Assembly (NCBI GenBank): GCA_037976565.1
Contig: CP137680.1
Location: 13,131,804 to 13,195,803, forward strand
Source of the DNA: Mesocentrotus franciscanus
Lineage: Eukaryota; Echinodermata; Echinoidea; Camarodonta; Strongylocentrotidae
DNA length: 64,000 bases
Direction: 5' to 3'
Both the position numbers and the translations under genes were made by a program. Positions 23,564-35,635 of this stretch are shown here, in pieces. Numbering within the stretch: the stretch's first letter is position 1; the number at the start of each line of letters is the position of its first letter. Under the pieces are notes generated by a model. The model was not told the DNA's origin. It saw only the letters and a program-made list of their open reading frames with translations, and did not search any database.

Positions 23564-24439
23564 CAAAAGAAGAAATAAAGAAAGAAATATCAATTATCAA
23601 ACTAACATGTAGATAAAACTCTACTGGGAAGCAATTTTATTTGGCCTAACGTGTACCCGAGATGTTTCCCTTTTCTATACTTTTGATGCGCGCCCACCAC
23701 TGGGCGGAATTAGGGCGGGTCTAGGCGGTAATAGGCAAGGAAAATGCCTCACGCAGACGGCGCACTACGGACAATCGCGTACGATTTCAGGCGTAAGAAT
23801 GGCATGGTTGGATTCGCTAGAATTTCGGCTACAAATCGGTATACAATAGCGCCTGTATAATTAATTTTCAGAGAAGTTATCTGAGAAAAACTGCCTATCG
23901 GGCGGAAACCGGGCAGGGTACGGTACGTACCGAATGAACTGCTTTACCCGCACAATAAACAGTTCAGTTCAGTCTTTATTTCATTCTCAATAAAAACAAC
24001 ATACATAAAATACATACACAACGGAGTAATACCAATATAAATCAATTAGAACAAAAGCAAATTATGAGAATGAGGGGTCAACAAAAGAGAGCAAATAGCC
24101 TAATATAGACGTGCAAGCCTAGAACGTTTTCCACCGAGAATTTAATTCGACTGTCAAAACAAATAAACATTAAGTACAAGGGTTACGGTGTGATTGTAAC
24201 ACATTTAAAAAAATGCATGAAGGCACGAAATTGATTCAGTTAATATTTACAGGGATCACCAAGTCGCAGTTCATCACAAAAATGTTAGTTTATAATTTAT
24301 GTACTGGTGATCAAAACTAAACAAAATAGCAACCGACAACGGGGTAAACTGCCATACACCCTTTCTTGAGTGAAACTGTATGGCATAATCTTTCTGTTCA
24401 GTATTCCCCGACTTATTCATAGGGAATGGGGAAGCAGAG

Positions 24440-26470
24440 GCGGCAACCAGGGGAAGGGGGAATGGCTGGAGAGGCACAGTGTCCCCCTCACTTTGTCGAG
24501 TACTAGTACTCCCATTAGTGCCCCTTTTTCTTTATTACGATCGAGTGTCCCTTCTCCTATAAGTGCCTCTTTTCACCTCTGATAATAATTGGTGCCCCTT
24601 TTCCTTTGTAATAAATTCCCCTTTTCCCTTAATTATTATAAGTGGCCTATCGGGTGCGAGAAGTGCCCCTTTTACTTTGACATGTGCCCCTTTTCCTTAT
24701 AACAATTAAGTGGTCTTTTCCGTTCTTATAAATGCCCCTTGTCACCTCTGATAAGTGGCCTTTCAAATATGGCAAGTCCCCCTTGTTACTTTTCATGTAA
24801 TTGCCCATTGATATAAGTACCCCTTTTTAAAATCTATATAATTATATCCCACTGTCGCTTACAATTTGTGCCCTTTAACGGTCATCTAAAGAGGCAAAGA
24901 GCTATTATAGTTTTAAAGATAGAGTCGGAGCAGCTTTGTGTATAGGAACCTATTTGGAACGCTAAGTACAATGAAAGGCAGTGGAGCCGGGGGGCATAAC
25001 GCCCCAACTTTCATAAGAACGAACTGTGTCCCTTTTAAAAATACAATAATTGTGATAATTTTCAAAGTAATCAGATGACCATTCTCTAGATATATAAGAA
25101 GTGTGTTCTTTCTACACTAAAACGTTTGCCCTAAACATATTCTACTCCCGCCCCTCCACTCCGGGGTCGGAGGGATCGCATTCGTATTCCCAAAATCTCC
25201 GGTAAAGGGGTACTTTTTGCTGGACGAAGTCCGGCCCGAGAATTGTAAAAAAGGGGGTGTATTAATATTTTGACTTTTCACCCGGAGATTTCTTTAAAAA
25301 GGGGGTGTTGTTTTTTTTCTCTCTCTCTTTGGATTCCTGAGAAATTTAAAAAGGGGGTTATAAAATATCAAAAAGGGTGTTTTTTTCAGTCTCTCTCTCT
25401 CTCTTTGGGCTCCTGAGAAATTTTAAAAAGGGGTTATAAAATATCTTGAATATAATAGATATGGGGGTACATTGAGCAGTGTTCCGGATTTAGGGGGGTC
25501 TCCAAGGCAGGAAAAGCCCGCGAAAGGGGGGTTCAGAAATGTTGGCAGTCCTGAGATAGGATGTTGCTTTCAAAGGGAGGGAACAAACATACGCGTACCC
25601 TAAAAAAAAAACACTGAGTGGGGGGTCAGGATTCTACTCGACTGCTAAAGGAGGCATTTTCCAACCTATCATCTTTTAAACCCTATTGCTGAACTTCACA
25701 GAATGCCAAGGTAATCAATAGCCACTTTAATTAAGAATATAAAGATTTAGACAATGTAGGAGTTTCCAAACTCAAGACTGATACATAGTTATCATACGTG
25801 CTATGACAAGATGTTGTTTTCACCCCTCAACGCTCAAGAGAAAAAAATTGATTTCTCATAGCCTCCCTAAACGGTGCCTCTCAAAACTGGCTCGCTACGC
25901 TCGATCGTAATTTAAAGGTCATCTCGTCATGTGCCCGGCAGAAGGGCGTGAACGCTTGTGCGCACGAAACTAACCGGGTTTCGAGAATAACGCGATTGAA
26001 GATTTAATATGCTCCTTTTTGCAGCACATTCCTAAAGTAATTATACTGTCCAAACATCTTTTTTCCAATGATAAAATACCTCTTCAAGAATCACTATATT
26101 AAATATTATTAAAAATGATGGTAAACTTTTAAAGATTTCCGTTCACGCCCTTCTGCTGGGAAGAAATTTACGCTAAAGTCTAGTTTTCAATCCCGGCAGA
26201 AGGGCGCAAACACCGGACACTCATCAGAGATCACAAGAGCACTTATCAGGAGGGGAAGGGGCACTTGTCAAAGTAAAACGAGTATCTCTCGGATTTGAAA
26301 AGGGGCAATTATCGGAGGTGAAGGGGGCACTTATCTGAAGTGAAAAGGAGTAACTTCTCGTACCTGAGAAGGGTCATTTACCAGAGATGAGAATGAAAAG
26401 GGACAATTTTCATAGGTGAAAATGGGCATTTATGAGAAAGGAAAAGGGGCACAAGTGGAAATGGGAAAAA
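24440..26470. mobile_element. Composite element with inverted GTGCCCCTTTT minisatellite arms (copy A)
   Basis: The left arm (24440-24815) is a degenerate array of AGTGCCCCTTTTYCTT-like units every 20-30 bp. The right arm (26215-26470) is the same kind of array on the opposite strand (AAAAGGGGCACTTGT-like). Between them lie G-rich repeats with AAAAAGGGGGT and CTCTCTCT tracts (25200-25470) and a nested MITE at 25934-26160. No transposase is visible. Confidence 0.55.
25934..26160. mobile_element. MITE with 21-bp terminal inverted repeats (copy A)
   Basis: The left end CCCGGCAGAAGGGCGTGAAC (continuing to 25954) and the right end GTTCACGCCCTTCTGCTGGG (26141-26160) are inverted copies with one mismatch. 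A third, single CCCGGCAGAAGGGCGC lies at 26203, suggesting an older end nearby. It is 227 bp and non-coding. Confidence 0.7.
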
Positions 26471-26489
26471 AGAGAGAACGATGGAAGAA

Positions 26490-27420
26490 AAAATGAGGAG
26501 AGAAAAACAGAAAAATGTTAAAGAGAAGAAAATAGTGGATATGGAGGAAAAGGAGAGAGAAAGAGAGAGAGAGAGAGAAAAAGAAAGAAGGAAGAACTTG
26601 AAACTTAAATTATTTACACTTACAGATTACATTTCCAATGAGTGGGCTCGACAAGTGCCTAAGTGTGGACGAAAGTACAACAATACGAAAACAAAAGTTC
26701 TAAAAAATTGTCTGTAAGAGAGAAAGAGAGGTTATTTCTAAAATTAAATGTAAGGGGAAAACGAGTGGCAGCACTGGCGGTTCTGTTTTTCAAAACTGTA
26801 ATAATTCTCCTTGGATCAGATATAGACCCAAAACAAGCCTCGTTATAATCAGTAGGGGCTATGTGACATTCAAGGAGGAAATTACAATTTCTATCGCTCG
26901 TGATGACTATTTTGAGTTTCCTAATTTAAAAAAAAGCAAGAACTTCCTGGGGCTCCCGCCCCAAGACTCCAGGCAAAGGCTCTCCCCTTGCACCCAATCC
27001 GTAAAGATAGAAGTGGTTCCCAAGACAACCTTTAAATTTGTTATATAAAATTGGAGAGAGTGTGAGCTTCTAACAACCACTCCGGGACCCGTGGACCTTT
27101 TATTATTTACACTTGCTGTTTGCTGCCTCGAGATCACTGGAGCGAAAAAAAGGTAACAATGTATGGCAAGAATCCCCATTCAGTGAAGGATTAATCCATT
27201 TTATGCAGATGATGTGGGCACCATCTCATTGAATGTTGTGTCTAGTAGTAAGGGCGTGTTGTGCTACTTGCTGAAATGAAAGGGCTATTTGACTTTCAAG
27301 AGCGATAAAAACTCTAATCCATCCCTTGAAATTTAAATAATATCGCACTGCCCCCATTGTGTGCTCCTTTCAAAGAGCGCAAAAAGCCCTCAGATTGAAC
27401 ATTCTATCTCATAAAATTGT
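26490..27420. other. Non-coding DNA of copy A with GA-rich tract
   Basis: A GA-rich low-complexity tract lies around 26500-26600. The remainder, including GGGGCTCCCGCCCCAAGAC near 26950, has no recognisable gene. Confidence 0.4.
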
Positions 27421-27425
27421 CTTTA

Positions 27426-27701
27426 GGCCATTAAAAAAAACATGTTTAGCGTCCTGCCTTTTTGAAAAATAGGAAGGAGGAGGCCATTTTTTTTCTCAAA
27501 ATGGCCGGGCTTTTTTTCAAGATGGCCGCCAGCATTAATGATGTTTTTTTTTTAATCCAGAAAAATACCATATTAGCAGTATGTTTTTCATGTTTTTTCA
27601 TTAAGATTAAAAAAAAAAAAAAAAAATGAAGAAAAAAAGGGCAGGCGGCCCCCAAAAAGGAAGCGGGTGGGGACGCTAAACATGAATATTTTTTAATGGC
27701 C
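27426..27701. mobile_element. TTTAGCGTCC-family MITE (copy A)
   Basis: The ends GGCCATTAAAAAAAACATGT (27426) then TTAGCGTCC, and GGACGCTAAACATG...TTTTTTAATGGCC (27701), are inverted copies. The interior has AGGAGGAGGCC, AAAATGGCCGGGC and poly-A. The partner copy is at 47459-47741 and a diverged one at 14175-14440. Confidence 0.75.
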
Positions 27702-27905
27702 TTAAGAGAGAAAGAGAGGTTATTTCTAAAATGAAATGAAAGGGCTATTTGACTTTCAAGAGCCCTTTCATTTCATTTTAGAAATAACCTCTATATCTCT
27801 TTTAAAGACATTTTTCACTCTTGAAAGTCAAATAGCCCTTTTATTTCATTTTAGAAATAACCTCTCTTTTCTTTTATAATTTCTCTCTTGAAAGTCAAAT
27901 AAACT
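27702..27905. repeat. Inverted short repeats, TCAAATAGCCC / AAATAACCTCT block (copy A)
   Basis: The units TTGAAAGTCAAATAGCCCTT and TTTTAGAAATAACCTCT occur several times in both orientations, forming hairpins centred near 27760. A lone half-unit lies near 27270-27300. The same arrangement is in copy B at 47742-47945. Confidence 0.65.
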
Positions 27906-29110
27906 CGAGAGCATCATGGAGCTCCGCCCCGGAACCCCCGATAGGGGCTCTGCCATGCTGTACGGATCCATTAGAAAGCAAAATAAGCCCACCAAATAAT
28001 TCATATATAAATATATATTCAAACGTCATAGCAATTCATCCAAATAAAAATCCACGTATTAAGAGGCATTTTGAAAATTTTAAGAAAATTCTTTCAATTT
28101 CAAGGAAATTGAGTGTTCTTTTCAGGAAATTGTATTTAAACGAGTTGAAGCACTGGCGGTTCTGTTTTTCAAAACTGTAATAATTTTCCTTGGATCAGAT
28201 ATAGACCCAAAACCAGCCTCATTATAATCAGTATACAAGTGTCATTACTGTAAAATTTAGGAGTAGATGGTCTAAGTCTGAAACAATATTGAGTAATGCT
28301 TGAGTCGTGCCCGGCTTTCCAGCAATCATTATTCTTAAGTTGAAGTATACGATCGACCATAAGAATTTTCAGGCAAATGGCATCCCATGTTTCGGACCTT
28401 ACAGCTTTCTTAGAAATCCCATCTGGACCGTCAAAGAAAAAGTTTGAGAACCCCCGATTTGGACCATCACACACAACAACAAAGTATAGTGCTGAAACTT
28501 GATAATCATCAATGATAACGTATTCATTACAATGTAGGGGTATATACAATGTCAAAATATTGTATTTTTTTGCTTTGAGTTTACCCTTTGAGGTGCCCCT
28601 TTTTTCCAGAAAGTGCCCTTTTTTGCTGGGGAAATTTGCAAGGCGGCGGGGGGGGGGGGTGTAGTCCAGTCACCTGGACAATTTGAAAATGTGCAGCCAA
28701 AAATTGTCTCAAAAAAATTAATGATGTGTAGGCCTAAAGGCGGCAACACATTTTTAGGTGGACTCTGAAGTGTTCGAGAATGCATCGTTACTTTATACTA
28801 TATCCTATTCAAAATGGAATTGTTTGGTGAAAAGACAGTCATGTTAAGTATTATGTATCACATAATAATTATTACGTATGTAATGTGCCACGTACCCCCC
28901 GTCATGACAAGAATACGCTGCCCCTTGGTGTAGATCATAATCGTGGAAGGTCGTAAAGTTATGAAATTTATTGCATAAAGCAGCTAGGCTGAACTTATGT
29001 AATAGCAATGAGATGTGAGTTTCCCTGGTTATAGCATTCGTCTGTCTCGAGAAACAATGGAGGTTACGTCATAAAATCATTCCGGTGTTTAGTTTCCTTT
29101 ATCTCCTGAT

Positions 29111-29741
29111 CAAGCGCGTAGCTAGGATTTTATTTTAGGGGCGGTAGTGAGCACGCGAAGCGCGCTCCTAGGGGTGGGTGCAGGGGGAGTCCCCCTCCCG
29201 CGTGAAGCGCGGAAGCTTTGACGTTTCATTAAATTATTATAGAAAGAAGACGATTCGTTGTACCGTTCTCGACTCTTAATCCTTGTCTGAATTCAGTTTT
29301 CCCCCTCCGCGCAAAGCGCGGAAGCTTTGACGTTTCATTAAATTATTAGAGAAAGAAGACGATTCGTTGTACCGTTCTCGCGACTCTTAATCCTTGTCTA
29401 AATTCAGTTTCCCCCCTCCCGCGCGAAGCTTTGACGTTTCATTAAATTATTAGAGAAAGACGATTCGTTGTACCGTTCTCGACTCTTAATCCTTGTCTGA
29501 ATTCAGTTTCCCGCCCCCCTCCCGCGCGAAGCGCGAAAGCTTTGACATTTTATTAAATTTTTATAGAAAGAAGACGATTCGTTGTACCGTTCTCGACTCG
29601 ACTCTTAATCCTTGTCTGAATTTTCAAAAATGTTTCTTGTCTGCTCCTTTTTCTTCCTACGTCCTTTTACCTTTTTATCTTCTCTCTCTCTCTCTTTTTT
29701 GGGGGAGGCGACCGCCCCCATCGCCCCTGGCTACGCGCCTG
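29111..29741. mobile_element. hAT-type non-autonomous element with internal tandem repeats (copy A)
   Basis: The ends CAAGCGCGTAGCTAGG and CCTGGCTACGCGCCTG are inverted. The element is flanked by an exact 8-bp target duplication CTCCTGAT (29103-29110 and 29742-29749), the length typical of hAT transposons. Inside are about five tandem copies of a ~100-bp unit containing GAAGCTTTGACGTTTCATTA, GACGATTCGTTGTACCG and AATCCTTGTCTGAATT. It is non-coding. Confidence 0.8.
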
Positions 29742-29749
29742 CTCCTGAT

Positions 29750-30580
29750 TGCATTCTGGCAGTTGGTGTCTATTATCATGGAGGTCCATGCTATTATATA
29801 ACCACTTGGACGATTTACTGGTACCTGATGGAAGCGGTTACAGTTAGGCCTATTCAATTTTATTTTGTTAAAGGTAATGCAAAGTTTTGGGAAATTTTGA
29901 AATTTTGATGGATAGTAATTCTTCAAAATGTTGATATATCTGGATACCCCTGTGGATGTATTATAAGCACTAGAAAATTTAGCCCCTAAAACACTGCTTT
30001 CGAGCAAATTGAATAATCAAAATTTACGGGTGCTCCCGGTACATTTCAAATATTTCAAATAGCGCCTAAGGCTATTCCATGGTAGCTGCGACCATGAAAA
30101 TCTCAGAATATGCAGTTCTGATATATCATTTCCAAACGGGAATTGCAAATCGGTCGATTGTAGACAAGAAACATTGTTTTAAAGCTAAAGTAATATCAGT
30201 CTTGAGAGGGAGCTATACAACACAAAGAGTTTATTATTTACAATTTCATCACTTTAGACTCGATTTCAACCGCGACAACGATCATTGAATATTGTAAAAT
30301 TGCATATGCTTCCAATATGATCATTTGAACCAGATTCATGACCCCATACCAAAACTTGGTATTACCTTTAACATTTGATCATTTATTATTGTAGCTGCTA
30401 TTATGAAAGATGAAGGCAGACAACTTCAATATAATACATGGGGGAGACAGTCTTTGTTTGGAATGCCAACCAGGTGTATAGGTCCAGGATTCTGTAGGGG
30501 AAAAAGGGGGAAAGGGCACAATTTCTTTACAAAAACACTCTAACAAGCGAATAAAATAATGTTTATGTGTATAGGCCTAC
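29750..30580. other. Non-coding DNA of copy A
   Basis: Unique-looking DNA shared with both B sub-copies. The open frames in it differ between copies by indels and show no known domain. Confidence 0.4.
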
Positions 30581-30831
30581 TTAACCCTAAATAGGCCGGG
30601 CTATTTGAGGTCTAATACGGCCGGGGGGTGGGCATTATGGCCCCCCCTAAGATCTCGGCCGTGAAACGGCCGATCGCCGAAAAAATTTGCACGCATGTCA
30701 AGTGAAGTGTATAGAATATTATGGTAAATTTAATTATTTGAAAAATTCACTCATTTGCATATTTATGGTAATTTATGCATATAAGGTCATAAAATTCACC
30801 TTTTTACACATAAATCATATATTAGGGTTAA
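30581..30831. mobile_element. TTAACCCTAAATAGGCCGGG-ended element, internally deleted (copy A)
   Basis: It starts TTAACCCTAAATAGGCCGGG and ends ATTAGGGTTAA, inverted termini of a family complete at 50794-51566 and 57065-57832. In copy A about 520 bp of interior and the right subterminal part are missing at position 30822. Confidence 0.65.
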
Positions 30832-31858
30832 TGAAGGTGGTGTAATGGTGAAATTTCAACTCCCCGTCCCACCCCCCACTGTCCAAACCTATTTACGTAA
30901 CTGCACAAGCGAGGGAGCAAAGGGACCGACCTTTAGAGGAAAAAAGGAATCGCATTCTAAACCCTCAAAAAACTCTATTCGTAATGTACATTCCATTATA
31001 TTTGGGGCGTATAATTTTTCATCCTTTGAACTTCCCCTTTTTGATCTGTTACGTTTTTTTTATGCCCCCTCTTTTTCCATTTTTCGTTTTTGTTTGTTCA
31101 TCCTTCAATTAAGTGCCATCCGGCGGCACGGGACACGTGCCCACTGCCCCTGTAAATACACAACTGTTCATGTTTCAGATTAAGGAGGGAAGCACGGACC
31201 ACCGGGTTGTGCCTTGTGCTCGCCCCTTTCGACCGCCAGGGGTGCTAATTAAGTATCAACCACCCCGATCGTCTAATAAAATCTACAATACTTTTACGAC
31301 TAATGCGCACATTCTAACTTTACGGTACGCACTCACAAGACTCTGCCCCCATAACTTCCACCCCTCCCCCACCCTCACCACTTACTTGCCATTTCAAATT
31401 TTGTCATAATCGGGTGGATAATGCACTCCTTTTGCATGCCTAATTAAGAAGGAGTATACGTTGAAAATAGTAGCGGAAGAATAGATGGGGAGTATGCAGT
31501 CACAGACTCTAATTAAATCACACACGCCCACGCACGCGGACACCCACTCACTCTTTCTATGTCTCGTTCTCTCTGTTTTTCTTTTCTTTCATGAAGTGAT
31601 TGTACTTATGCAAGGCTACATAAGTCGTGACGTGCCAGCACATTTTCATGAAATAGTACAGACAGAAATAAAATGTGCATGTAGCAGGCTCTTTATTCCA
31701 TGGTTTCAGGTTGGTCTATATAACCATGAAATAATACAGACAGTAATAGAATGGACAAGACATATTGTAGAATAAAATCCAGGATTCCAGGTTGATCGTG
31801 TTGGTAGGGTCCATGGTACAGGTCAGGTTGTGTTGTTATTTTGATCTGAAAACAATTG

Positions 31859-32312
31859 ATGATGACTCAAAATAGCGGAGACAAAATAGTGGTGAGCGAC
31901 GGCGATGCCAGAGAAGAAGAAGAAGAAGAAGAAGAAACACGGCGAATATCGACATCTGCATCAGCGAATAAGAAATGGTTGACATCTCTTTTCCTTCTCC
32001 TCATCGTGTTTGCATACCTTTTTGCCGGAGCGCTCGTTTTTCGCGCTCTCGAGCGTCCGGCCGCAGTCCAGGCTTCCGATGACTTCGACGCAGCGCTCCG
32101 ACGGCTCGCATCAGAAAATGATTGCATGGACGAGGAGGACGTTGCCGAGTTGATGAGCATCGTGACGAGGGCCATAGGAGAAGGGGGGTACATCAGTGGT
32201 CATCCCTACGCTTCCCAATTGAGCATGGGAACGGTTAATAAAACGTATTACTCCGATACGTGGAGCGTAGGGAAGGCCTTCGTCTTTGCATCTACAGTGG
32301 TGACTACAATGG
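31859..32312 (+). CDS. Two-pore-domain K+ channel, exon 1 (copy A, intact)
   Basis: It encodes residues 1-151 plus one base of a 368-aa K2P (KCNK family) channel, which passes background potassium current as a dimer in the plasma membrane. A variable glutamate run (8 E, GAA repeat) lies at 19-26. TM1 is at 41-65, ending GALVFRALE, the K2P M1 signature. The extracellular cap has Cys89 and the glycosylation site NKT at 127. The first pore helix ends TVVTTMG. It starts ATG ATG at 31859; the tandem ATG leaves the exact start ambiguous by one codon. The exon ends G|GTAGGT at 32312, phase 1, splitting the glycine of the selectivity filter. Confidence 0.88.
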
Positions 32313-33107
32313 GTAGGTTCAGTAATTAAGATCAATTCAATTTAATTCAATTCAATTCACATAATTTTGTTCATAATTTTGTTCCATAACTCAATAAAAA
32401 CATGAAACAAATGCTTAAGCCTCAAGATAAGCTAGGCGCTCACTTTCGCCACATCTAACGCGGCCTATAAGAGTTTCCTATTCCTACATTTGCTGAAGTA
32501 ACATGAATCACTTTGAGGCTAACTAGGCTGTATTTCACAATCAAAATGTGCAAATACGGTTAATCGTTGAAAATGTTTCTTTTTTGTTCACATTCGTATG
32601 GCTATGGTTTAGTTAGTGAATAGAATTACGATTTGTGCAGGATTGGTTACACATTATAGTAGACCGAAACGTCAGTATATTTCGTTTGGGGATGTGTTCT
32701 GCTGAAACTATACGTCTGGCTCCATGAACGCTCAAAAGTCAAAATATGCTTTTTTTTTAATCCGTCCTCAAAACCTGACGGATTTTTTTTCTTTCTGTCT
32801 AACAAAACCTACTTAGGACCATACTTACATACTGTTACAAGCAATCTGTCAAAAATGACGGGGAGCAAACTATGGATTGATGGCTTATATAAGGAATACA
32901 CGTTTAAAGGTGTTTTCGGAGATGTCTGTATACCTTGCACCGTTTACAACATCAAGCAGTAATGCAATATATTCCAAGTTTGCAGAGCGGCATACGAATG
33001 ACGGCTTATACAGTAGCATTAGTTCGACACATTGGGATATGCAATACCGTAATTACGTTTCGAAGAGTCGTTTTAGCTATCACTTCGCTTTTTGGTGGAA
33101 ACACATG

Positions 33108-33147
<40 letters not shown>

Positions 33148-34619
33148 TTGTTATTTAATTCAAAATGTGGATATGAATTGAATTTGAACTTGGTATATAA
33201 TATATATAATGTATAACCCTACATGTTGTATTAACAGGACATCTATATACAACCCTACATAGTTAATTAACCGGACATCATTAAAAAAAACCAAAAAAAA
33301 AAAAAACAGGTATATAACTCTAACCCTAACCCGGCCTAACCCTAACCCTAAATTCAAAACAATATAACTAATTAAACTAATAACTAATGATTAAACCTTT
33401 TGTTTCTTGGGAGGCCTTTTATTTCCTCTGCCTGCAAACGTATGTAGAGGGCAGTACTTCTTTTGTTCAATCGTTAACAGGCCACGAAAATGTCCTGCTA
33501 ATGACCATGTCTACCTGATGACTCATTTTTGTCTCGCCTGCATAGCAGAAGCGAGACATTGGCGCCGCTTTTCCGGTGACGGCGATCTTGGTACAAATAA
33601 TAGTAATCAATTCTTCTGATGATTTTTAGTCAATATTCACTTAAAAATGCTGATTATATTCAGATGATTTCATATTTTGGGGCCTGCTAATGGGTCACCC
33701 TGCCCATAAATAATGTCCCAACCTCAATTTTTCATCATATCGAATAATTGCGTAATGCAGGCGAGACCGCCAAGAGCGTTTCCCTTGTTTCACTACATTA
33801 CGTCCGTCTAATGACGCTGTAAGATGTATACAGATAACAACTGTATTATTTGTACCCCTTGTGAATTTTATGTTTTTTGTGTTTTTCGTAACTCTAGAAT
33901 GAAAGGTGTACTGAATGATTTATGACATTTGTTGAATACGTTTAGATGTAATCTTTCATTATGTCACATTCTCAAGAAACATTAATAGGGACAAAATCAG
34001 TTTTCACATACTTAAAACCTTACAAAACTTGGTAAGGTTATGAATGATATATTGGTTAACTATATCATATATGTATCTCGGAAAGCACTCTCAAAAGAGT
34101 TCTTCATTTCATTTTTTTCCTCCATTTCATTTCATTTATTTTCATTTCCAAACATAAAATAAAACAATATAACATGTTAACATTTGCAGGGCATGGTTGC
34201 TGATAATCACAAACAAATAAATAAACATACAACGAACAAATGTATAACATGACTCGGATAATAAAGAACTAACAATAAGATGCAGTTTTCCATAATGTAC
34301 AAGAAATTGCGTAAATCGATTAAAAAATTATGGGGAAAAAAGAATTCTCAAAAAAGAACAGACAGAAAAAATTCAACCACTACAAAGAAATAGATTCAAC
34401 TCCAACGGAAGTGATCCCTATACTAATATAAAAGACGGATTCCAACTCCTCTGCATTGGGAGACGACATAATAATTACTAACAAAACTAATATAACAAAA
34501 ATGATAAAATGTTTAGATAATTTTTTTGAAATAATATTCATATTAAAAAAATGGAAATGAAGGCCTACAGCTACGGCCCCAGAAATTTAGCCACATTATT
34601 ATGTCCTTGTCTTTTCCAG
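32313..34619 (+). other. K2P intron 1 (copy A)
   Basis: Donor GTAGGT and acceptor CTTTTCCAG, phase 1. It contains an A-specific insertion (33061-33637) and a stretch of CATTTCATTT and A-rich DNA at 34105-34575 that resembles an antisense retroelement tail, also present in copy B. Confidence 0.8.
33061..33637. repeat. Copy A-specific insertion with TA microsatellite and telomere-like CCCTAA repeats
   Basis: Copy B (61036-61037) lacks this 577-bp block. It holds a (TA)n tract at about 33109-33141, CTAACCCTAACCCGGCC and CCTAACCCTAACCCTAAA at 33320-33352, and a hairpin GTCTCGCCTGC...GCGAGAC at 33533-33558. The edges show no clear target duplication. Confidence 0.65.
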
Positions 34620-35005
34620 GGTTCGGGTTTAGCGCTCCACGCACAGGACTCGGTGAGGACTTCTGTATGTTCTACGCTGTCATAGGCATCGTCATCACTG
34701 GAAGTATCATTCTCTCAGTCGGTCAAATCATCCAGGCTTTGTGCCTCACCAGAATAACTGCCAATCTGGAGACCTGTCTGACACGCTGTCCAAAAGGCGG
34801 AGTAGTCCTCGCTAACATCACGTTGGTCTATCTTCTAGTCGTGCTGATGATCATCCCGACCAGCCTCATCTATTTCTTCGCCATGTCAGACTGGAGCTAT
34901 AGCGATAGCTTTTACTTTGCAATTGTGGCGACGACCACCATAGGGTTTGGAGACCTATATCCAGCGTTTTCAGGAATTCCTGTCGTTGAGCTGTATGTGA
35001 TTAGA
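34620..35005 (+). CDS. Two-pore-domain K+ channel, exon 2 (copy A)
   Basis: It begins GG TTC GGG, so the joined filter reads TTMGFG and continues FSAPRTGLG, a hallmark K2P sequence after pore 1. TM2 is at about 168-192 and TM3 at 212-238. The second pore helix and filter read TTTIGFGD at 256-263. The exon covers residues 152-280 and ends in ELYVIR with donor GTAAGT, phase 0. All expected K2P elements are present in order with no break. The subfamily (TASK, TREK, TWIK and so on) cannot be fixed by eye. Confidence 0.92.
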
Positions 35006-35635
35006 GTAAGTTTGAGCCATAGCTAGTTGAGGGAGGTAGTTACGTCACCGGAAACTTCTTCTGATTGGTCAGTCATTTCACGAAGCTCCATTATAGTTGC
35101 CTCCCATAGAGAATATACATGGGATGGGGACATTATGGAGCGCCGACATGATTTAACCTGTGGACCATCTTTTTACGCCTTAGCTCTGGATTACAACAAA
35201 TAGAGATCACTCGATTGATAAATTAGTAAGGATAGTGAAAAATGTTTTCGCGAAAAATTTGTACGGCTAAGAAAAGGGATTGATGAATATGTCAATAGTG
35301 CTTCAGAAGCAGTTCCAAACAGGAAATAAGTTGTAAAAGAAAAGGGATTGTTTATAGGAAAAAAGTGTAAGCGTTCCAGAACTAATTTTGGCTGTGTACT
35401 ATTTCTATTGAAAGAAATCAGAAAATGAAGGAAATCTTGTAAAGTTGTCGGGTTTACACCATGTATTATTTCATAGCAATAAGAGTCCTGAAACGGCTAA
35501 TGAGCACCATTAAGCTTTAAGCTCCATCAATATTGTCCTTTTTAAATAAAGAAAATCGCTTTCGTTTGATCCCTTCGACTTTTTTCTGATGAACACTGTG
35601 TGCTATCTTGACTATTCTGTTTGATATCCTTCTAG

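Larger units (their letters stand above)
20100..24082. other. Intergenic DNA with transposase-like remnants
   Basis: Mostly AT-rich DNA without convincing exons. It includes a lysine/glutamate-rich block at 20750-20990 and a PHD fragment at 21402-21533 (listed separately). A direct duplication lies at 23305-23563. A stretch CAGTCTTTATTTCATT...AATAAAAAC near 23970 looks like the antisense 3' end of a retroelement and ends where copy A begins. Confidence 0.4.

Noticed and set aside
33320..33352. Possible chromosome end
   Set aside because: Only a few CCCTAA units are present, within a gene intron and with normal sequence on both sides.
34105..34575. CATTTCATTT-rich and A-rich stretch as a LINE 3' end
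   Set aside because: It resembles an antisense retroelement tail, but no reverse-transcriptase coding sequence or target duplication could be shown, so it is mentioned only within the intron entries.
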